In this document: positions 19,504 to 31,670 of the stretch, piece after piece
Layout of the letters: each line of letters opens with the position of its first letter
Numbering within the stretch: the first letter of the stretch is position 1
DNA from: Planococcus chinensis
GTDB lineage: Bacteria; Bacillota; Bacilli; Bacillales_A; Planococcaceae
Length of the DNA stretch: 64,000 bases
Direction: 5' to 3'
Assembly (NCBI RefSeq): GCF_020071995.1
Contig: NZ_JABWTK010000012.1
Location: 1 to 64,000, forward strand
Translations under genes and position numbers: made by a program
The notes under the pieces: generated by a model
Told to the model about the DNA's origin: nothing
Seen by the model: only the letters and a program-made list of their open reading frames with translations
The model's database searches: none

Positions 19504-21717
19504 ATGGAAATCATTACAAAGAATTTATTAAAAGGGATGAACCCTGAACAAGAACAGGCAGTGAAAGCGACAGATGGCCCGTTGCTGATCATGGCAGGTG
19601 CCGGATCAGGGAAAACACGTGTGCTGACGCATCGCATCGCTTATTTGGTGTTGGAGAAAGAAGTTTACCCTTCCAATATTTTGGCAATTACATTTACGAA
19701 CAAAGCCGCACGCGAAATGCGCAGCCGGATTGATGGACTGCTTGGGCACGGGACAGGCGAACGCATGTGGGTGTCGACATTCCACTCGATGTGCGTCCGC
19801 ATTTTGCGCCGGGATATCGACCGGCTCGGGTTCTCCAAGAACTTCTCGATTTTGGATACGACTGATCAGTTGACTGTCATCAAGAATGTCCTGAAACAGC
19901 TCGACCTGGATCCGAAAAAATACGAACCGCGTACAATGCTGAACGCTATTTCTTCATCGAAAAACGAATGCATCAGCGCGACGGAATTTGCAGCGAATAT
20001 GAATCCGCATAACCCGTATGAAAAAACGGTGGCGGATGTCTATGCCGCTTACGAAAAGCGCTTGAAAAAGAACCAGTCGCTCGATTTTGACGATTTGATC
20101 ATGACGACGCTGACTTTGTTCAACACGGTGCCGGAAGTATTGGAGTTTTACCAGAACAAATTCCATTATATCCACGTGGATGAATACCAGGATACGAACA
20201 ATGCCCAATACCAGCTCGTCCAAAAATTAGCGAGCAAATTCAAGAACATCTGCGTTGTCGGGGATTCCGATCAGTCGATCTACCGCTGGCGCGGAGCGGA
20301 TATCACGAATATCCTGTCGTTTGAAAAAGATTACCCGAATGCCAAAGTCATCATGCTGGAGCAGAACTACCGCTCGACCAAACGGATTCTGCAGGCAGCC
20401 AACGATGTCATCAAGAAAAATAAGAGCCGTTATCCGAAAGAACTGCGCACTGATAATGCAGACGGCCCGGCAATCACCCTTCATAAAGCGGGAGATGAAC
20501 GCCAGGAGGCGCAGTATGTGGTTCAGACCATCCAGAAGCTGATGCAAGAAGAGGGCTACAAAACCTCGGACTTTGCGATTCTTTACCGCACCAATGCCCA
20601 ATCGCGGGTACTTGAGGAAATGTTCGTCAAATCGAATATGTCGTATACGATTGTCGGCGGGACGAAATTCTATGACCGCAAAGAGATCAAGGACTTGCTG
20701 GCTTATTTGCGCTTGATCGCCAACAACGACGACGACTTGTCGTTGGCACGAGTCATCAATGAACCGAAACGCGGCATCGGCGCCACTTCGTTTGAACGTA
20801 TGGCCCGTTTTGCCATCGAGCAGGACCGCACCATCATGGACGCCCTGCAGGAAGTGGACTTTATGGGGCTGACGCCGAAAACGGCGCAGACGGCCCTCGA
20901 ATTCCGCAATATGATCAATGGCTTTACGCAAATGCAGGAATATTTGTCGGTGACCGAATTGGTTGAGGAAGTCTTGAAGAAATCAGGCTACAAGCATATG
21001 CTGCAAATCGACAAAACGATCGAAGGCGAAAGCCGCCTGGAAAACTTGAACGAGTTCCTATCGGTCACCCAGGCGTTTGAAAAGCAAAGCGACGACAAAT
21101 CATTGGTCGCTTTCTTGACGGATTTGGCGTTAATTTCGGATATCGACTCTGTCGATGACGAAGAAGATGCGGACGGACCGATCATTTTGATGACGATGCA
21201 CGCCGCAAAAGGGCTTGAATTCCCTGTCGTCTTCATCATCGGGCTCGAGGAAAACGTCTTCCCGCATTCCCGTTCAAACAACGATGACGATGAATTGGAG
21301 GAAGAACGCCGATTGGCATACGTCGGCATCACGCGGGCCGAACAGCGCCTCTATTTGACGCATGCTTCGTCCCGGACCTTGTTCGGCAAGAGCAACTACA
21401 ATATGCCTTCCCGTTTCATCAACGAAATATCGGAAGAGCTGATTGAACAATCAACACCGGTTTACCGTGCTGGGGCAGCGACCAGCTACAGACAGGCGCC
21501 AAGACGGGCAGCTGTCAGCCGTCCAGCTTATGAGCCGTCAGGCGGCGACAAACTTGGATGGCGCTCAGGCGACCGGGCAAAACATAAAAAATGGGGCACG
21601 GGAACAGTGGTCAGCGTCAAAGGCGAAGGCGAACAAACTGAACTCGACATTGCTTTTCCAAGCCCTGTTGGCATCAAACGGCTATTGGCGAAATTTGCGC
21701 CGATCGAAAAAGAATAA
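19504..21717 (+). CDS. pcrA: ATP-dependent DNA helicase PcrA (UvrD family)
   Basis: 737 residues of superfamily 1A. Motif I is AGAGSGKT (31-38), motif II is HVDEYQDTN (about 221-229), then [13 protein letters not shown] and EQNYRST. Motif VI is [12 protein letters not shown], and a C-terminal tail has the Tudor-like [19 protein letters not shown] 19504 follows GAGGTGG; the longer frame into pcrB has no ribosome site. It unwinds DNA 3'-5' in repair and rolling-circle replication. It is cotranscribed with ligA and camS and probably induced by DNA damage. Confidence 0.97.
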   Translation: MEIITKNLLKGMNPEQEQAVKATDGPLLIMAGAGSGKTRVLTHRIAYLVLEKEVYPSNILAITFTNKAAREMRSRIDGLLGHGTGERMWVSTFHSMCVRILRRDIDRLGFSKNFSILDTTDQLTVIKNVLKQLDLDPKKYEPRTMLNAISSSKNECISATEFAANMNPHNPYEKTVADVYAAYEKRLKKNQSLDFDDLIMTTLTLFNTVPEVLEFYQNKFHYIHVDEYQDTNNAQYQLVQKLASKFKNICVVGDSDQSIYRWRGADITNILSFEKDYPNAKVIMLEQNYRSTKRILQAANDVIKKNKSRYPKELRTDNADGPAITLHKAGDERQEAQYVVQTIQKLMQEEGYKTSDFAILYRTNAQSRVLEEMFVKSNMSYTIVGGTKFYDRKEIKDLLAYLRLIANNDDDLSLARVINEPKRGIGATSFERMARFAIEQDRTIMDALQEVDFMGLTPKTAQTALEFRNMINGFTQMQEYLSVTELVEEVLKKSGYKHMLQIDKTIEGESRLENLNEFLSVTQAFEKQSDDKSLVAFLTDLALISDIDSVDDEEDADGPIILMTMHAAKGLEFPVVFIIGLEENVFPHSRSNNDDDELEEERRLAYVGITRAEQRLYLTHASSRTLFGKSNYNMPSRFINEISEELIEQSTPVYRAGAATSYRQAPRRAAVSRPAYEPSGGDKLGWRSGDRAKHKKWGTGTVVSVKGEGEQTELDIAFPSPVGIKRLLAKFAPIEKE

Positions 21718-23739
<2,022 letters not shown>

Positions 23740-23752
23740 GGAGATTTGGAAC

Positions 23753-24883
23753 ATGAAACGCTTATGGTGGATTCCGGTCAGTTTATTGCTGCTTTCGGGA
23801 TGTGTACCTTCTGATTCGGATGAAACGGAAGTGCTCAAGACAGAAGAAGAAGCAGCAGAAACGGCGATCATTCCGAGCATGCAGCTGGATGACCGGTATT
23901 ACCGGACTTTGCTGCCGTATAAACAAAGTGCCACGAGAGGCAAAATCGTTAACCGGCTGAATTCCCGCTACGATATCAAAGAAGCGGAAACCGGACTATT
24001 GAGATTGTCGCAAAACCAATTTTCACCGGATGATTATTATTTTCAGGAAGGCCAGAAGCTAACGGATGAAGATGCGAATGCATGGCTTTCACGTGCAAGC
24101 AAAGACAATCCCTTAGGCTTGAATCCGGCTGATCCGCGTTCGGAAGAGCAGAAAAAAGCAGGGGAACGGCCGCCGGCTGAAATCCTGGCCCATATTGTCG
24201 AACAGAATTATTTGGTGAAAACGAATGAGGAAACGATCCGCTTAGGCGGTGTTTCAATTGGCTTAGCCTTGAACTCAACTTATTATAATTCGGTCAATGA
24301 AATTGCCTACGAAGAAGCCATTCCCCAGGCACAGATCGAAAAAGAAGGGGTCCGCCTTGCCAACGAAATCGTGAAACGCCTACGTGAAAAAGAAGGAATG
24401 GCGAAAGTGCCGATCACCGTCGGGCTGTATAAGCAAAATAGCCGCGGCGCCATTACGCCGGGAACTTATTTCTCTTACGGCGTGGCGCCGGGAGGCCAGG
24501 GGAAAGTTGCCAACTGGACTCCAGTCAACGAAGAATATGTCGTATTTCCAACTTCAGGTGCTGAGGAAAAATACCGGGAAGTGGATACGACCTTCCGCAA
24601 CTTCAAGATGGATGTCGAAGAATATTTCTCCAACTTCACAAGCGTCATTGGAACAGGCTTCTATCAGGAAAACCAATTACGCAAAATGCAAGTGGATATT
24701 CCCATCCAGTTTTATGGCTCGGCTGAATTGATCGGATTCAGCCAATATTTGACCGGCCTTGTGCTGGAACATTTCCCTGAAAACATGGAAATAGAAATCA
24801 GTGTCACTTCCACGAATGGTCCGGAAGCGCTGATTTTACGGAAAGCCGATCAAAAAGAACCAGTTGTTCACATTTATGAATAA
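23753..24883 (+). CDS. camS: CamS family lipoprotein (YerH-like)
   Basis: 376 residues with a lipoprotein signal: basic MKR, a hydrophobic run and the lipobox LLSGC with lipidated Cys17. It is exported and anchored to the outer face of the membrane. The CamS family was named for the sex pheromone precursor cAM373 of enterococci, whose signal peptide yields the pheromone; the role of the mature domain is not settled. It is the last gene of the pcrB-pcrA-ligA-camS unit and has its own terminator. Confidence 0.9.
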   Translation: MKRLWWIPVSLLLLSGCVPSDSDETEVLKTEEEAAETAIIPSMQLDDRYYRTLLPYKQSATRGKIVNRLNSRYDIKEAETGLLRLSQNQFSPDDYYFQEGQKLTDEDANAWLSRASKDNPLGLNPADPRSEEQKKAGERPPAEILAHIVEQNYLVKTNEETIRLGGVSIGLALNSTYYNSVNEIAYEEAIPQAQIEKEGVRLANEIVKRLREKEGMAKVPITVGLYKQNSRGAITPGTYFSYGVAPGGQGKVANWTPVNEEYVVFPTSGAEEKYREVDTTFRNFKMDVEEYFSNFTSVIGTGFYQENQLRKMQVDIPIQFYGSAELIGFSQYLTGLVLEHFPENMEIEISVTSTNGPEALILRKADQKEPVVHIYE

Positions 24884-24892
24884 TTTGCACGG

Positions 24893-24932
24893 GAATAGGG
24901 AGAGCCATGCCGGCTGTCCCTATTCATTTTTT
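24893..24932 (+). terminator. terminator after camS
   Basis: GAATAGGGA / TCCCTATTC stem with an inner GAGCC/CGGCT pairing, followed by ATTTTTTC. Confidence 0.9.
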
Positions 24933-25057
24933 CTGTCCAGGCTCCAGCGCCCAGATTCTCGGGGTCATAAGTCAACCCGGCTGTGTGGCAAAGAGCGCCG
25001 CTTCGCCGGTTTGTCTTATGCCCGTCGAATCTACCCGGGCGCTTCCGCTTTTCTAAG
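24933..25057 (+). repeat. family B hairpin element, single copy
   Basis: A 125-nt imperfect hairpin between camS and gatC. Basal arms are AGCGCCC (24946-24952) and GGGCGCT (25037-25043), next AGATTC with GAATCT, then CATAAG with CTTATG. The sequence reads as the reverse complement of the element at 61483-61610, where the basal arms are instead AATGGCC/GGCCATT. Confidence 0.75.
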
Positions 25058-25062
25058 AAAAA

Positions 25063-25071
25063 TGTTATGAT
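25063..25071 (+). promoter_or_regulatory. extended -10 promoter of gatCAB
   Basis: TG-T-TATGAT, 37 nt before gatC. The -35 region, TTCCGC, is poor and lies in the end of the family B element. Confidence 0.5.
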
Positions 25072-25107
25072 AAAACGTATGTTTACTGAATCCGGAGGTG
25101 TAGAGAA

Positions 25108-25398
25108 ATGGCGAAAATGACAAAAGAAGAAGTAATTGAAGTGGCCCATTTGGCGCGCTTAGCAATCACTGATGAAGAAGCTGTACATTTTGCAGACCAG
25201 CTGGAAGCAATCACGAACGCAATGGAATTGCTGAATGAGCTGGACACTGAAAATGTGGAACCGACAACGCATGTACTTCCAATGGTTAATGTACTGCGTG
25301 AAGATAAATCGATTCCTGGACTGGATCGTGAATTGGTACTGAAAAACGTAAAAGAACATGAAGCGGGACAAATTAAAGTTCCGACGATTCTTGACTGA
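25108..25398 (+). CDS. gatC: Asp/Glu-tRNA amidotransferase subunit C
   Basis: 96 residues, the usual GatC size. It opens with [16 protein letters not shown] and carries the [10 protein letters not shown] segment. GatC wraps around GatA and GatB and holds the complex together. CCGGAGGTG precedes the ATG. It is first in the gatCAB operon, 19 bases before gatA. Confidence 0.97.
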   Translation: MAKMTKEEVIEVAHLARLAITDEEAVHFADQLEAITNAMELLNELDTENVEPTTHVLPMVNVLREDKSIPGLDRELVLKNVKEHEAGQIKVPTILD

Positions 25399-25417
25399 TA
25401 AGGAGGAGAGCAAAAAG

Positions 25418-26887
25418 ATGGCATTAGCAGATAAAACGGCAGCTGAGCTGCAAGAGTTGATACATACAAAGAAAATGACCATTTCTGAAATGGCAGAGAA
25501 GGCGTTTGACCGCATTGAAGAGCTTGATTCGAAAGTTGATGCTTTCTTGGCTATTGATAAAGAAGGCGCTTTGAAGCAAGCAGCTCAATTGGAAGAAACG
25601 CCTCTTGATGAGCGCGGGCCGCTATTTGGCTTGCCGATCGGCGTTAAAGACAATATCGTCACCGAAGGCATTGAAACTACGGCTTCAAGCCGGATTCTTG
25701 AAGGCTTTAATCCAATTTACGATGCAACTGTAGTGGAAAAGCTGAAGAAGGACGGAATGGTCATTGTCGGCAAATTAAACATGGATGAATTTGCGATGGG
25801 GTCTTCCAACGAAAACTCGTATTACAAAAACACCAAAAACCCTTGGAACCTTGAAACTGTGCCGGGCGGATCTTCAGGTGGATCTGCAGCGGCTGTAGCT
25901 GCTGGAGAAGTACCGTTTACGCTTGGATCAGATACCGGAGGATCTATTCGCCAGCCAGCTGCATTTTGTGGTGTGGTGGGCATGAAGCCGACATACGGAC
26001 GTGTTTCCCGTTTTGGATTGATTGCTTATGCTTCGTCTTTGGACCAAATTGGGCCAATCACTCGTACGGTTAAAGACAATGCCTTGCTATTGAATACAAT
26101 TGCTGGACACGACGAGAAAGATTCAACTTCTGCAAACGTCGAAGTGCCGGATTTCGCTGCTGCACTGACTGGCGACATCAAAGGGCTTCGTATCGGTGTT
26201 CCAAAAGAATACTTCGCAGAAGGCGTTGGCGAAGCTGCAAAACAGGCAGTCCGCGACGCATTGAAAGTGCTTGAAGAAAAAGGCGCAACATGGGAAGAGA
26301 TTTCCCTGCCACATTCGAAATATGCATTATCGACGTATTACTTGATCGCTTCTTCTGAAGCTTCATCCAACTTGTCGCGTTTTGACGGAATCCGCTACGG
26401 ATACCGCACCCAAAAAGCGGGCAATTTACTGGAATTCTATATGAATACACGTTCTGAAGGATTCGGTGATGAAGTGAAACGCCGCATTATGCTTGGAACT
26501 TATGCACTTAGCTCAGGCTACTACGATGCATACTACAAGAAAGCACAAAAAGTGCGCACTTTGATCAAACAGGATTTCGATAAAGCGTTTGAACAATACG
26601 ATGTCATCATCGGGCCAACAACGCCGACGCCGGCATTTAAAATCGGCGAAAAAATCGACGATCCACTGACGATGTATGCGAATGATATTTTGACGATTCC
26701 TGTCAACTTGGCAGGGGTTCCGGCGATTTCGGTTCCTTGCGGTTTTGAAAATGGCTTACCGCTTGGCTTGCAAATCATCGGGAAATATTTTGATGAAGAA
26801 ACGGTTTACCGCGTTGCTGACGTTTTCGAGCAGGCAACCGATTTCCATAAAAAAACTCCTCAAGTTTGGGAGGGAGCTGCAAAATGA
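25418..26887 (+). CDS. gatA: Asp/Glu-tRNA amidotransferase subunit A (amidase)
   Basis: 489 residues of the amidase signature family. The Ser-cisSer-Lys triad is Lys77 (GVKDNI), Ser152 ([10 protein letters not shown]) and Ser176 (DTGGSIRQP). It hydrolyses glutamine and sends ammonia to GatB, converting Glu-tRNA(Gln) to Gln-tRNA(Gln). ATG 25418 follows AAGGAGGAG; an upstream in-frame start inside gatC has no ribosome site. The end overlaps gatB by four bases. Confidence 0.97.
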   Translation: MALADKTAAELQELIHTKKMTISEMAEKAFDRIEELDSKVDAFLAIDKEGALKQAAQLEETPLDERGPLFGLPIGVKDNIVTEGIETTASSRILEGFNPIYDATVVEKLKKDGMVIVGKLNMDEFAMGSSNENSYYKNTKNPWNLETVPGGSSGGSAAAVAAGEVPFTLGSDTGGSIRQPAAFCGVVGMKPTYGRVSRFGLIAYASSLDQIGPITRTVKDNALLLNTIAGHDEKDSTSANVEVPDFAAALTGDIKGLRIGVPKEYFAEGVGEAAKQAVRDALKVLEEKGATWEEISLPHSKYALSTYYLIASSEASSNLSRFDGIRYGYRTQKAGNLLEFYMNTRSEGFGDEVKRRIMLGTYALSSGYYDAYYKKAQKVRTLIKQDFDKAFEQYDVIIGPTTPTPAFKIGEKIDDPLTMYANDILTIPVNLAGVPAISVPCGFENGLPLGLQIIGKYFDEETVYRVADVFEQATDFHKKTPQVWEGAAK

Positions 26888-28314
26888 ATTTTGAAACAAT
26901 CATCGGCCTTGAAGTACACGTCGAGCTAAAAACAGAATCGAAAATGTTCTCTCCAGCACCGGCTCATTTCGGCGCAGAACCGAACACCAATACAAACGTG
27001 ATCGACCTTGGCTACCCAGGTGTTTTGCCGGTAGTCAACAAAACTGCAGTGGATTGGGCGATGAAAGCGGCGCTCGCATTAAATTGCCAAATCAACCGCC
27101 ACACAAAATTCGACCGCAAAAACTATTTCTATCCGGACAACCCGAAAGCTTACCAGATTTCGCAATTTGATGAGCCGATCGGCGAACATGGCTGGATCGA
27201 AATTGAAGTAAAAGGCGAGAAAAAACGCATCGGCATTACGCGCCTTCATATGGAAGAAGATGCCGGGAAACTTACGCATACCGGCAATGGCCATTCACTT
27301 GTAGACCTTAACCGCCAAGGCACGCCGTTGATTGAGATCGTGTCAGAACCGGACATCCGCACACCGGAGGAAGCTTATGCTTACTTGGAAAAAATCAAAG
27401 CGATCATCCAGTACACAGGTGTTTCCGATGTACGCATGGAAGAAGGCTCGCTTCGCTGCGACGCCAACATTTCACTTCGTCCATATGGGCAAGAGGAATT
27501 TGGGACAAAGACGGAATTGAAGAACTTGAATTCATTCAACTTTGTACGCAAAGGAATTGAGCACGAACAAGTCCGGCAGGAGCAAGTGTTGCTTTCAGGC
27601 GGCATCATCGAACAAGAAACCCGCCGTTACGATGAATCTACAGGAAAAACCCTTTTGATGCGTGTGAAAGAAGGATCGGACGATTACCGTTACTTCCCGG
27701 AGCCGGATCTTGTAGATATCATCATTGACGACGCTTGGATGGAACGCGTTCGTTCGGAAATTCCGGAACTTCCGGATGCCCGCAAAGCGCGCTATGTTTC
27801 TGAACTTGGCTTGTCATCATATGATGCAATGGTCCTGACGCTGGCGAAACCGATTTCGGATTTCTTCGAAGCGACCGTTGCGGCCGGCGCTGATGCAAAA
27901 CTTGCATCTAACTGGCTGATGGGTGAAGTTTCTGCTTACTTGAACGCCGAGCAAAAAGAATTGAGCGAAACGAAATTGGCACCTGAAGGATTGGCGGGCA
28001 TGATCAAGCTGATTTCAGATGGTACGATTTCTTCGAAAATTGCTAAAAAAGTCTTTAAAGAATTGATTGAAAAAGGCGGAGACGCGAACGACATCGTCAA
28101 AGCAAAAGGGCTTGTCCAAATTTCGGACGAAGGCACATTGCGTGAATTTGTTACAGCTGCTTTGGATAACAACCCGCAATCGATCGAAGACTTCAAAAAC
28201 GGCAAAGACCGTGCAATCGGCTTCTTGGTAGGCCAAATTATGAAGCAGACAAAAGGGCAGGCAAACCCGCCATTGCTCAATAAAATCTTGCTTGAAGAAA
28301 TCGCAAAACGATAG
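26884..28314 (+). CDS. gatB: Asp/Glu-tRNA amidotransferase subunit B
   Basis: 476 residues. The catalytic cradle domain has [29 protein letters not shown] and [17 protein letters not shown]. The C-terminal YqeY-like tail binds tRNA. GatB phosphorylates the misacylated glutamate and adds ammonia from GatA. ATG 26884 follows GGGAGG and overlaps the gatA stop. A terminator follows within ten bases. Confidence 0.97.
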   Translation: MNFETIIGLEVHVELKTESKMFSPAPAHFGAEPNTNTNVIDLGYPGVLPVVNKTAVDWAMKAALALNCQINRHTKFDRKNYFYPDNPKAYQISQFDEPIGEHGWIEIEVKGEKKRIGITRLHMEEDAGKLTHTGNGHSLVDLNRQGTPLIEIVSEPDIRTPEEAYAYLEKIKAIIQYTGVSDVRMEEGSLRCDANISLRPYGQEEFGTKTELKNLNSFNFVRKGIEHEQVRQEQVLLSGGIIEQETRRYDESTGKTLLMRVKEGSDDYRYFPEPDLVDIIIDDAWMERVRSEIPELPDARKARYVSELGLSSYDAMVLTLAKPISDFFEATVAAGADAKLASNWLMGEVSAYLNAEQKELSETKLAPEGLAGMIKLISDGTISSKIAKKVFKELIEKGGDANDIVKAKGLVQISDEGTLREFVTAALDNNPQSIEDFKNGKDRAIGFLVGQIMKQTKGQANPPLLNKILLEEIAKR

Positions 28315-28319
28315 CATGA

Positions 28320-28350
28320 AGAGATGGCCCGTTCACGGGCCATCTTTTTA
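28320..28350 (+). terminator. gatCAB terminator
   Basis: GAGATGGCCCG / CGGGCCATCT stem with a TTCA loop, then TTTTTAATG. Confidence 0.92.
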
Positions 28351-28473
28351 ATGTCTTCATAATTAACGGGAGAAAGGCTAAAATAGGTTGAAGCTTCTAC
28401 TTAGTACAAGTAAACTAAGGATAAAGAGAAACTTCACTTGAAATACTGAACCGTGTGAAGTTGAGTCATTTGA

Positions 28474-28499
28474 GTTTTTGCTGCCTGGAAGAAGGGTAA
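28474..28499 (+). promoter_or_regulatory. candidate sigma-B promoter of the thioredoxin-like gene
   Basis: GTTTTT (28474-28479), 14 nt and GGGTAA (28494-28499). The -10 is an exact GGGWAW match and the -35 has two mismatches to GTTTAA. It lies 44 nt before ATG 28543. Confidence 0.45.
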
Positions 28500-28542
28500 T
28501 CTACTGGGTATGAAAGCAGGCTAAAGGAGAAGTGATCTTATT

Positions 28543-29103
28543 ATGTCAACGGAGCAGCAGTATTTTGAAAATGCGATTACTTTAGAGAGCTATATGGCTC
28601 AAATGGAGTCGAACCAGGAAAAATCTTATTCCATCTTCGAGAAATTCGAACTTCCGGAAGATCCGGAATTCATCAATTTGTTAAAAGAAAAGCAACCACA
28701 TGTTTTGGTCATTACAGAAGACTGGTGCGGCGATGCGATGATGAACAATGCGATTCTGCGTAAAATTGCAGAGGCGGCGGATGTGAAAGTGCGTTGTGTA
28801 TACCGCGACCAGAATTTGGAATTGATGGACCAGTATTTGACGAACGGCGGCCGTTCCATCCCGAAATACATCATCCTTTCAAAAGAAGGCGAAGTATTGG
28901 GCGACTGGGGCCCGCGCGCACCGAAAGTCCAGGAGTTCGTGACAGAAAAAAGATCGGTTCTTCCTGAAAAAGACGACCCTCAGTTTGATTTGCATTTAAA
29001 AACAGTCATTGGCGAAATATCGGATGGCTTTACTTGGAACAGTGATTTTTGGCAAGCGGTCTATGAAGACCTGCGCAAGACTTTTTTTGACGTATTGAAG
29101 TAA
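28543..29103 (+). CDS. thioredoxin-fold protein (Thioredoxin_9 type)
   Basis: 186 residues with a thioredoxin fold. The active-site region reads TEDWCGDAMMNN, with Cys62 but no second cysteine four positions on, and the cis-proline is in RSIPKYI. The WCGD form is that of the Thioredoxin_9 group, found as single-copy cytoplasmic proteins in Bacillales. A one-cysteine site suggests a mixed-disulphide or bacillithiol-linked role rather than classical disulphide reduction; this is inference. AAAGGAG precedes the ATG. It is monocistronic and possibly stress induced. Confidence 0.82.
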   Translation: MSTEQQYFENAITLESYMAQMESNQEKSYSIFEKFELPEDPEFINLLKEKQPHVLVITEDWCGDAMMNNAILRKIAEAADVKVRCVYRDQNLELMDQYLTNGGRSIPKYIILSKEGEVLGDWGPRAPKVQEFVTEKRSVLPEKDDPQFDLHLKTVIGEISDGFTWNSDFWQAVYEDLRKTFFDVLK

Positions 29104-29111
29104 GGATGAGG

Positions 29112-29138
29112 AAAGCCGGCTCGATGCCGGCTTTTTCT
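29112..29138 (+). terminator. terminator of the thioredoxin-like gene
   Basis: AAAGCCGGC / GCCGGCTTT stem with a TCGAT loop and a T run. Confidence 0.92.
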
Positions 29139-29283
29139 TAGCGAGAAGAAACGCAAGATTTGAAGGGGGAAGCATGAAAAGACTGCCTCATTCTGTGTCC
29201 AACCCACCGCGTTTTTCAACGGCAACTTCCTGCTGACTAAAGGAGTCTTATTCTATAGAACGTTTAGAAAGGCTGAATAGGGT

Positions 29284-30195
29284 ATGAAACGAGCACGAAT
29301 CATTTACAATCCAACTTCCGGACGCGAATTATTCCGCAAACACCTTCCGGAAGTGCTTGAAAAAATGGAAAAGGCGGGATACGAAACATCCTGCCACGCC
29401 ACCACTGGAGAAGGCGATGCCACGGTAGCTGCATCCATTGCGGTAAATAGAAACTATGACCTGATTGTTGCGGTTGGCGGAGACGGAACGTTGAACGAAG
29501 TGGTTGCAGGGGTATCCCAATTTGAAAACCGGCCGAAAATCGGTTTGATTCCCATGGGGACGACAAATGATTTTGCACGTGCCGTCCACATTCCCCGGGA
29601 TATTAATAAAGCTGTTGATATCATTATTCAGGGCAAATCAATCCCGGTCGATGTCGGCATGATGAATGAACGTTATTTCATCAATATTGCCGGAGGCGGC
29701 AGATTGACCGAACTCACGTACGAAGTGCCAAGCAAACTAAAGACGGTGCTTGGGCAATTGGCCTATTATTTAAAAGGCATCGAAATGCTGCCGTCCATCC
29801 GTGCTTCCAATGTCCGTATTGAATACGATGGCCAGGTTTTTGATGACAAGGCCATGTTGTTTTTAATCGGGCTGACGAATTCTGTCGGCGGATTTGAGAA
29901 GTTGGCGCCTGATGCCAGTATCAATGACGGGAAATTCACCTTGCTGATTTTGAAGGAATTGAACATGGCAGAATTTATTCGGGTGGCGTCTTTGGCGCTG
30001 CGCGGAGAACATTTATCGGATCCCCATGTCATCTATGCAAAAGCCAGCAAAATTTCCGTTTCTTCCAATGAACGGGTTCTCTTGAATCTGGATGGGGAAT
30101 ATGGAGGATTGCTTCCCGCCACATTTGTAAACCATGCGCGCCATATCGAAGTGATGGTTCCGATTTCGTCAATTGATGACCATGACCGGGAATAA
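29284..30195 (+). CDS. dgkB: diacylglycerol kinase DgkB
   Basis: 303 residues of the DAGK catalytic family. The phosphate-binding SGR and the glycine-rich VAVGGDGTLNEV (63-74) give the nucleotide site, and the C-terminal beta sandwich is complete. DgkB returns diacylglycerol from lipoteichoic acid synthesis to phosphatidic acid. It acts on the cytoplasmic face of the membrane. The start ATG 29284 has only a distant AAAGG, so initiation may be weak. Synteny with yerQ near yefA (rlmCD) in B. subtilis supports the name. Confidence 0.93.
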   Translation: MKRARIIYNPTSGRELFRKHLPEVLEKMEKAGYETSCHATTGEGDATVAASIAVNRNYDLIVAVGGDGTLNEVVAGVSQFENRPKIGLIPMGTTNDFARAVHIPRDINKAVDIIIQGKSIPVDVGMMNERYFINIAGGGRLTELTYEVPSKLKTVLGQLAYYLKGIEMLPSIRASNVRIEYDGQVFDDKAMLFLIGLTNSVGGFEKLAPDASINDGKFTLLILKELNMAEFIRVASLALRGEHLSDPHVIYAKASKISVSSNERVLLNLDGEYGGLLPATFVNHARHIEVMVPISSIDDHDRE

Positions 30196-30214
30196 AAGTG
30201 GAACTTCCATAAGC

Positions 30215-30247
30215 AAAAGGCCAGATCGAGACCGATTTGGCCTTTTC
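30215..30247 (+). terminator. dgkB terminator
   Basis: AAGGCCA-ATCG / CGAT-TGGCCTT stem followed by TTCTC. Confidence 0.82.
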
Positions 30248-30287
30248 TCATCTTTATCTTTTTCTAGTACAGAGGAGGCTCAGAGAG

Positions 30288-30935
30288 ATGAATTATTTTG
30301 TGATCGGCGATGTACACGGTTGTTATCATACATTCAGCCAGTTGATTGACCGTGAATGGGACAAAGAACATGAAGTGCTGGTCCAGGTAGGTGATTTGAT
30401 AGACCGAGGAAACCATGCGCCTCAAGTGGTTGGCTTGGCAAGACAGCTGAATGCGGATTGGCCGGAGCAAGCTATTTTCTTGAAAGGCAACCACGAGCTC
30501 GAAATGGAAGAGCATGTATTCCATGGGCCGAACCCGAATTGGCTAAGACAGGGCGGAGCAGAAACACTCGCACAATATGAACAGGCTGAACGCGAGTTTG
30601 AGTCGGATATGGAGTGGCTGAGAAGCCGGCCTTTATTCTTTGAAACAAACGGACTGTTTATCAGCCATGCGGGGATTTCTATGCAGGCAGAAAATCCTTT
30701 GATCGAAAGGGATATGTACGGCATTCTGTGGAATCGAAGCCCGTTAAAGAATATCGGCAAGCTTCAGATTATCGGCCATACGCCGCGCAAAGAACCGCTA
30801 TACGATGAGCAAAGCCATGCGTGGAATATTGACACAGGTGCTGTGTACAACGGGTATTTAACGGGAGTGAAAGTGAAGCCGAATGGGGACATCATCGGAT
30901 TTGTGAATGAAAAAACAGATCCTCGGGATATTTGA
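30288..30935 (+). CDS. PrpE/ApaH-like metallophosphoesterase
   Basis: 215 residues of the PPP (calcineurin-like) family. GDVHG (7-11), GDLIDRG (35-41) and GNHE (67-70) bind the two metals, and IGHTP lies near 163. Relatives are Ser/Thr phosphatases and symmetrical diadenosine tetraphosphatases such as B. subtilis PrpE; the two activities cannot be separated here. The start ATG 30288 follows AGAGGAGG. It is flanked by the dgkB terminator and a bidirectional terminator, so it is a single gene. Confidence 0.88.
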   Translation: MNYFVIGDVHGCYHTFSQLIDREWDKEHEVLVQVGDLIDRGNHAPQVVGLARQLNADWPEQAIFLKGNHELEMEEHVFHGPNPNWLRQGGAETLAQYEQAEREFESDMEWLRSRPLFFETNGLFISHAGISMQAENPLIERDMYGILWNRSPLKNIGKLQIIGHTPRKEPLYDEQSHAWNIDTGAVYNGYLTGVKVKPNGDIIGFVNEKTDPRDI

Positions 30936-30964
30936 GTGAAGACCTCTCTACTATAAGTAAAGAC

Positions 30965-30997
30965 AAAAAAACCATGGATAAAAATCCATGGTTTTTT
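30965..30997 (+). terminator. bidirectional terminator
   Basis: AAAAAACCATGGAT / ATCCATGGTTTTTT is a perfect inverted repeat between the convergent phosphatase and Nudix genes. Confidence 0.92.
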
Positions 30998-31019
30998 AGC
31001 ATACTTCCATATGAATCGC

Positions 31020-31454
31020 TTATTCCATCAATTCAAGCGCAGCATCCTGGTCTGCGGCCAGTTTCGGGCAATGGGCTACCGGTTCCCAGTGGAACATGAA
31101 CGTCCGACCGTTGTCCTGGCCATCGCTGACAATCGTGTGCTCCCAGTAATCCACACGCTCTCCGGTATATTCAAAATGGAAAATGTTGCGTTCGTATACT
31201 TTATCTTCTTGATGTTCCGGGTAATAGTTGTATTTATGGACCTTGCCGACAAATTCCAGGACCGCTTGCGGCAAGCCGGTTTCTTCCTGCACTTCCCGGT
31301 AAAGCGCATCAATCAGCATTTCGCCTTCTTCGATGGTGCCTCCCGGGACTTGAAGTCCAGCTTCCGGTTCTCCTTGGTGTTCGAATACCAATAATTCTTT
31401 CTCGTCTTCTGGCCCTCTAGTGATATAAGCAAATACTTTTCGTCTTGTTCTCAT
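31020..31454 (-). CDS. Nudix hydrolase
   Basis: 144 residues with a complete Nudix box at about 38-60: GGTIEEGEMLIDALYREVQ, then EETG, which fits GX5EX7REUXEEXGU. It hydrolyses a nucleoside diphosphate linked to another group; the substrate is not predictable. AAGGATG lies upstream of the ATG. It converges on the phosphatase gene and diverges from cydA, leaving about 216 nt for the control region of both. Confidence 0.9.
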   Translation of the reverse strand: MRTRRKVFAYITRGPEDEKELLVFEHQGEPEAGLQVPGGTIEEGEMLIDALYREVQEETGLPQAVLEFVGKVHKYNYYPEHQEDKVYERNIFHFEYTGERVDYWEHTIVSDGQDNGRTFMFHWEPVAHCPKLAADQDAALELME

Positions 31455-31670
31455 GCTGCATCATCCTTTTTTATTGTTCTTAATAGAATACTAAATATTT
31501 AGAAAAATTTCAATTGCTTGTTCTTTTTTGTTGTCACAAGTTATTCAAAGCTCTTTTAATTATTGCCTTTTTACAGGGTTTATAAACCAAGAAAGAAGGA
31601 GAGATAAGGTACAATAGGGTTGTAGAGTTGAGTACAGGAAATAATGTGATTTTGAAAGGAGAATAAGTTG

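Noticed and set aside
29174-29236. A 20-codon frame MKRLPHSVSN... with GGGGG upstream
   Set aside because: It is too short, shows no recognised family and lies in the leader of dgkB. A leader peptide is possible but unsupported.
29262-29285. GTTTAG-N12-GGGTAT, sigma-B-like, before dgkB
   Set aside because: The -10 element overlaps the dgkB start codon, so a transcript from it could not carry that start.
31531-31550. TTGTCACAAGTTATTCAAAG as a Rex site upstream of cydA
   Set aside because: It is only a partial match to TTGTGAA-N6-TTCACAA and far from palindromic. Control of cydABS by Rex remains possible but is not shown.
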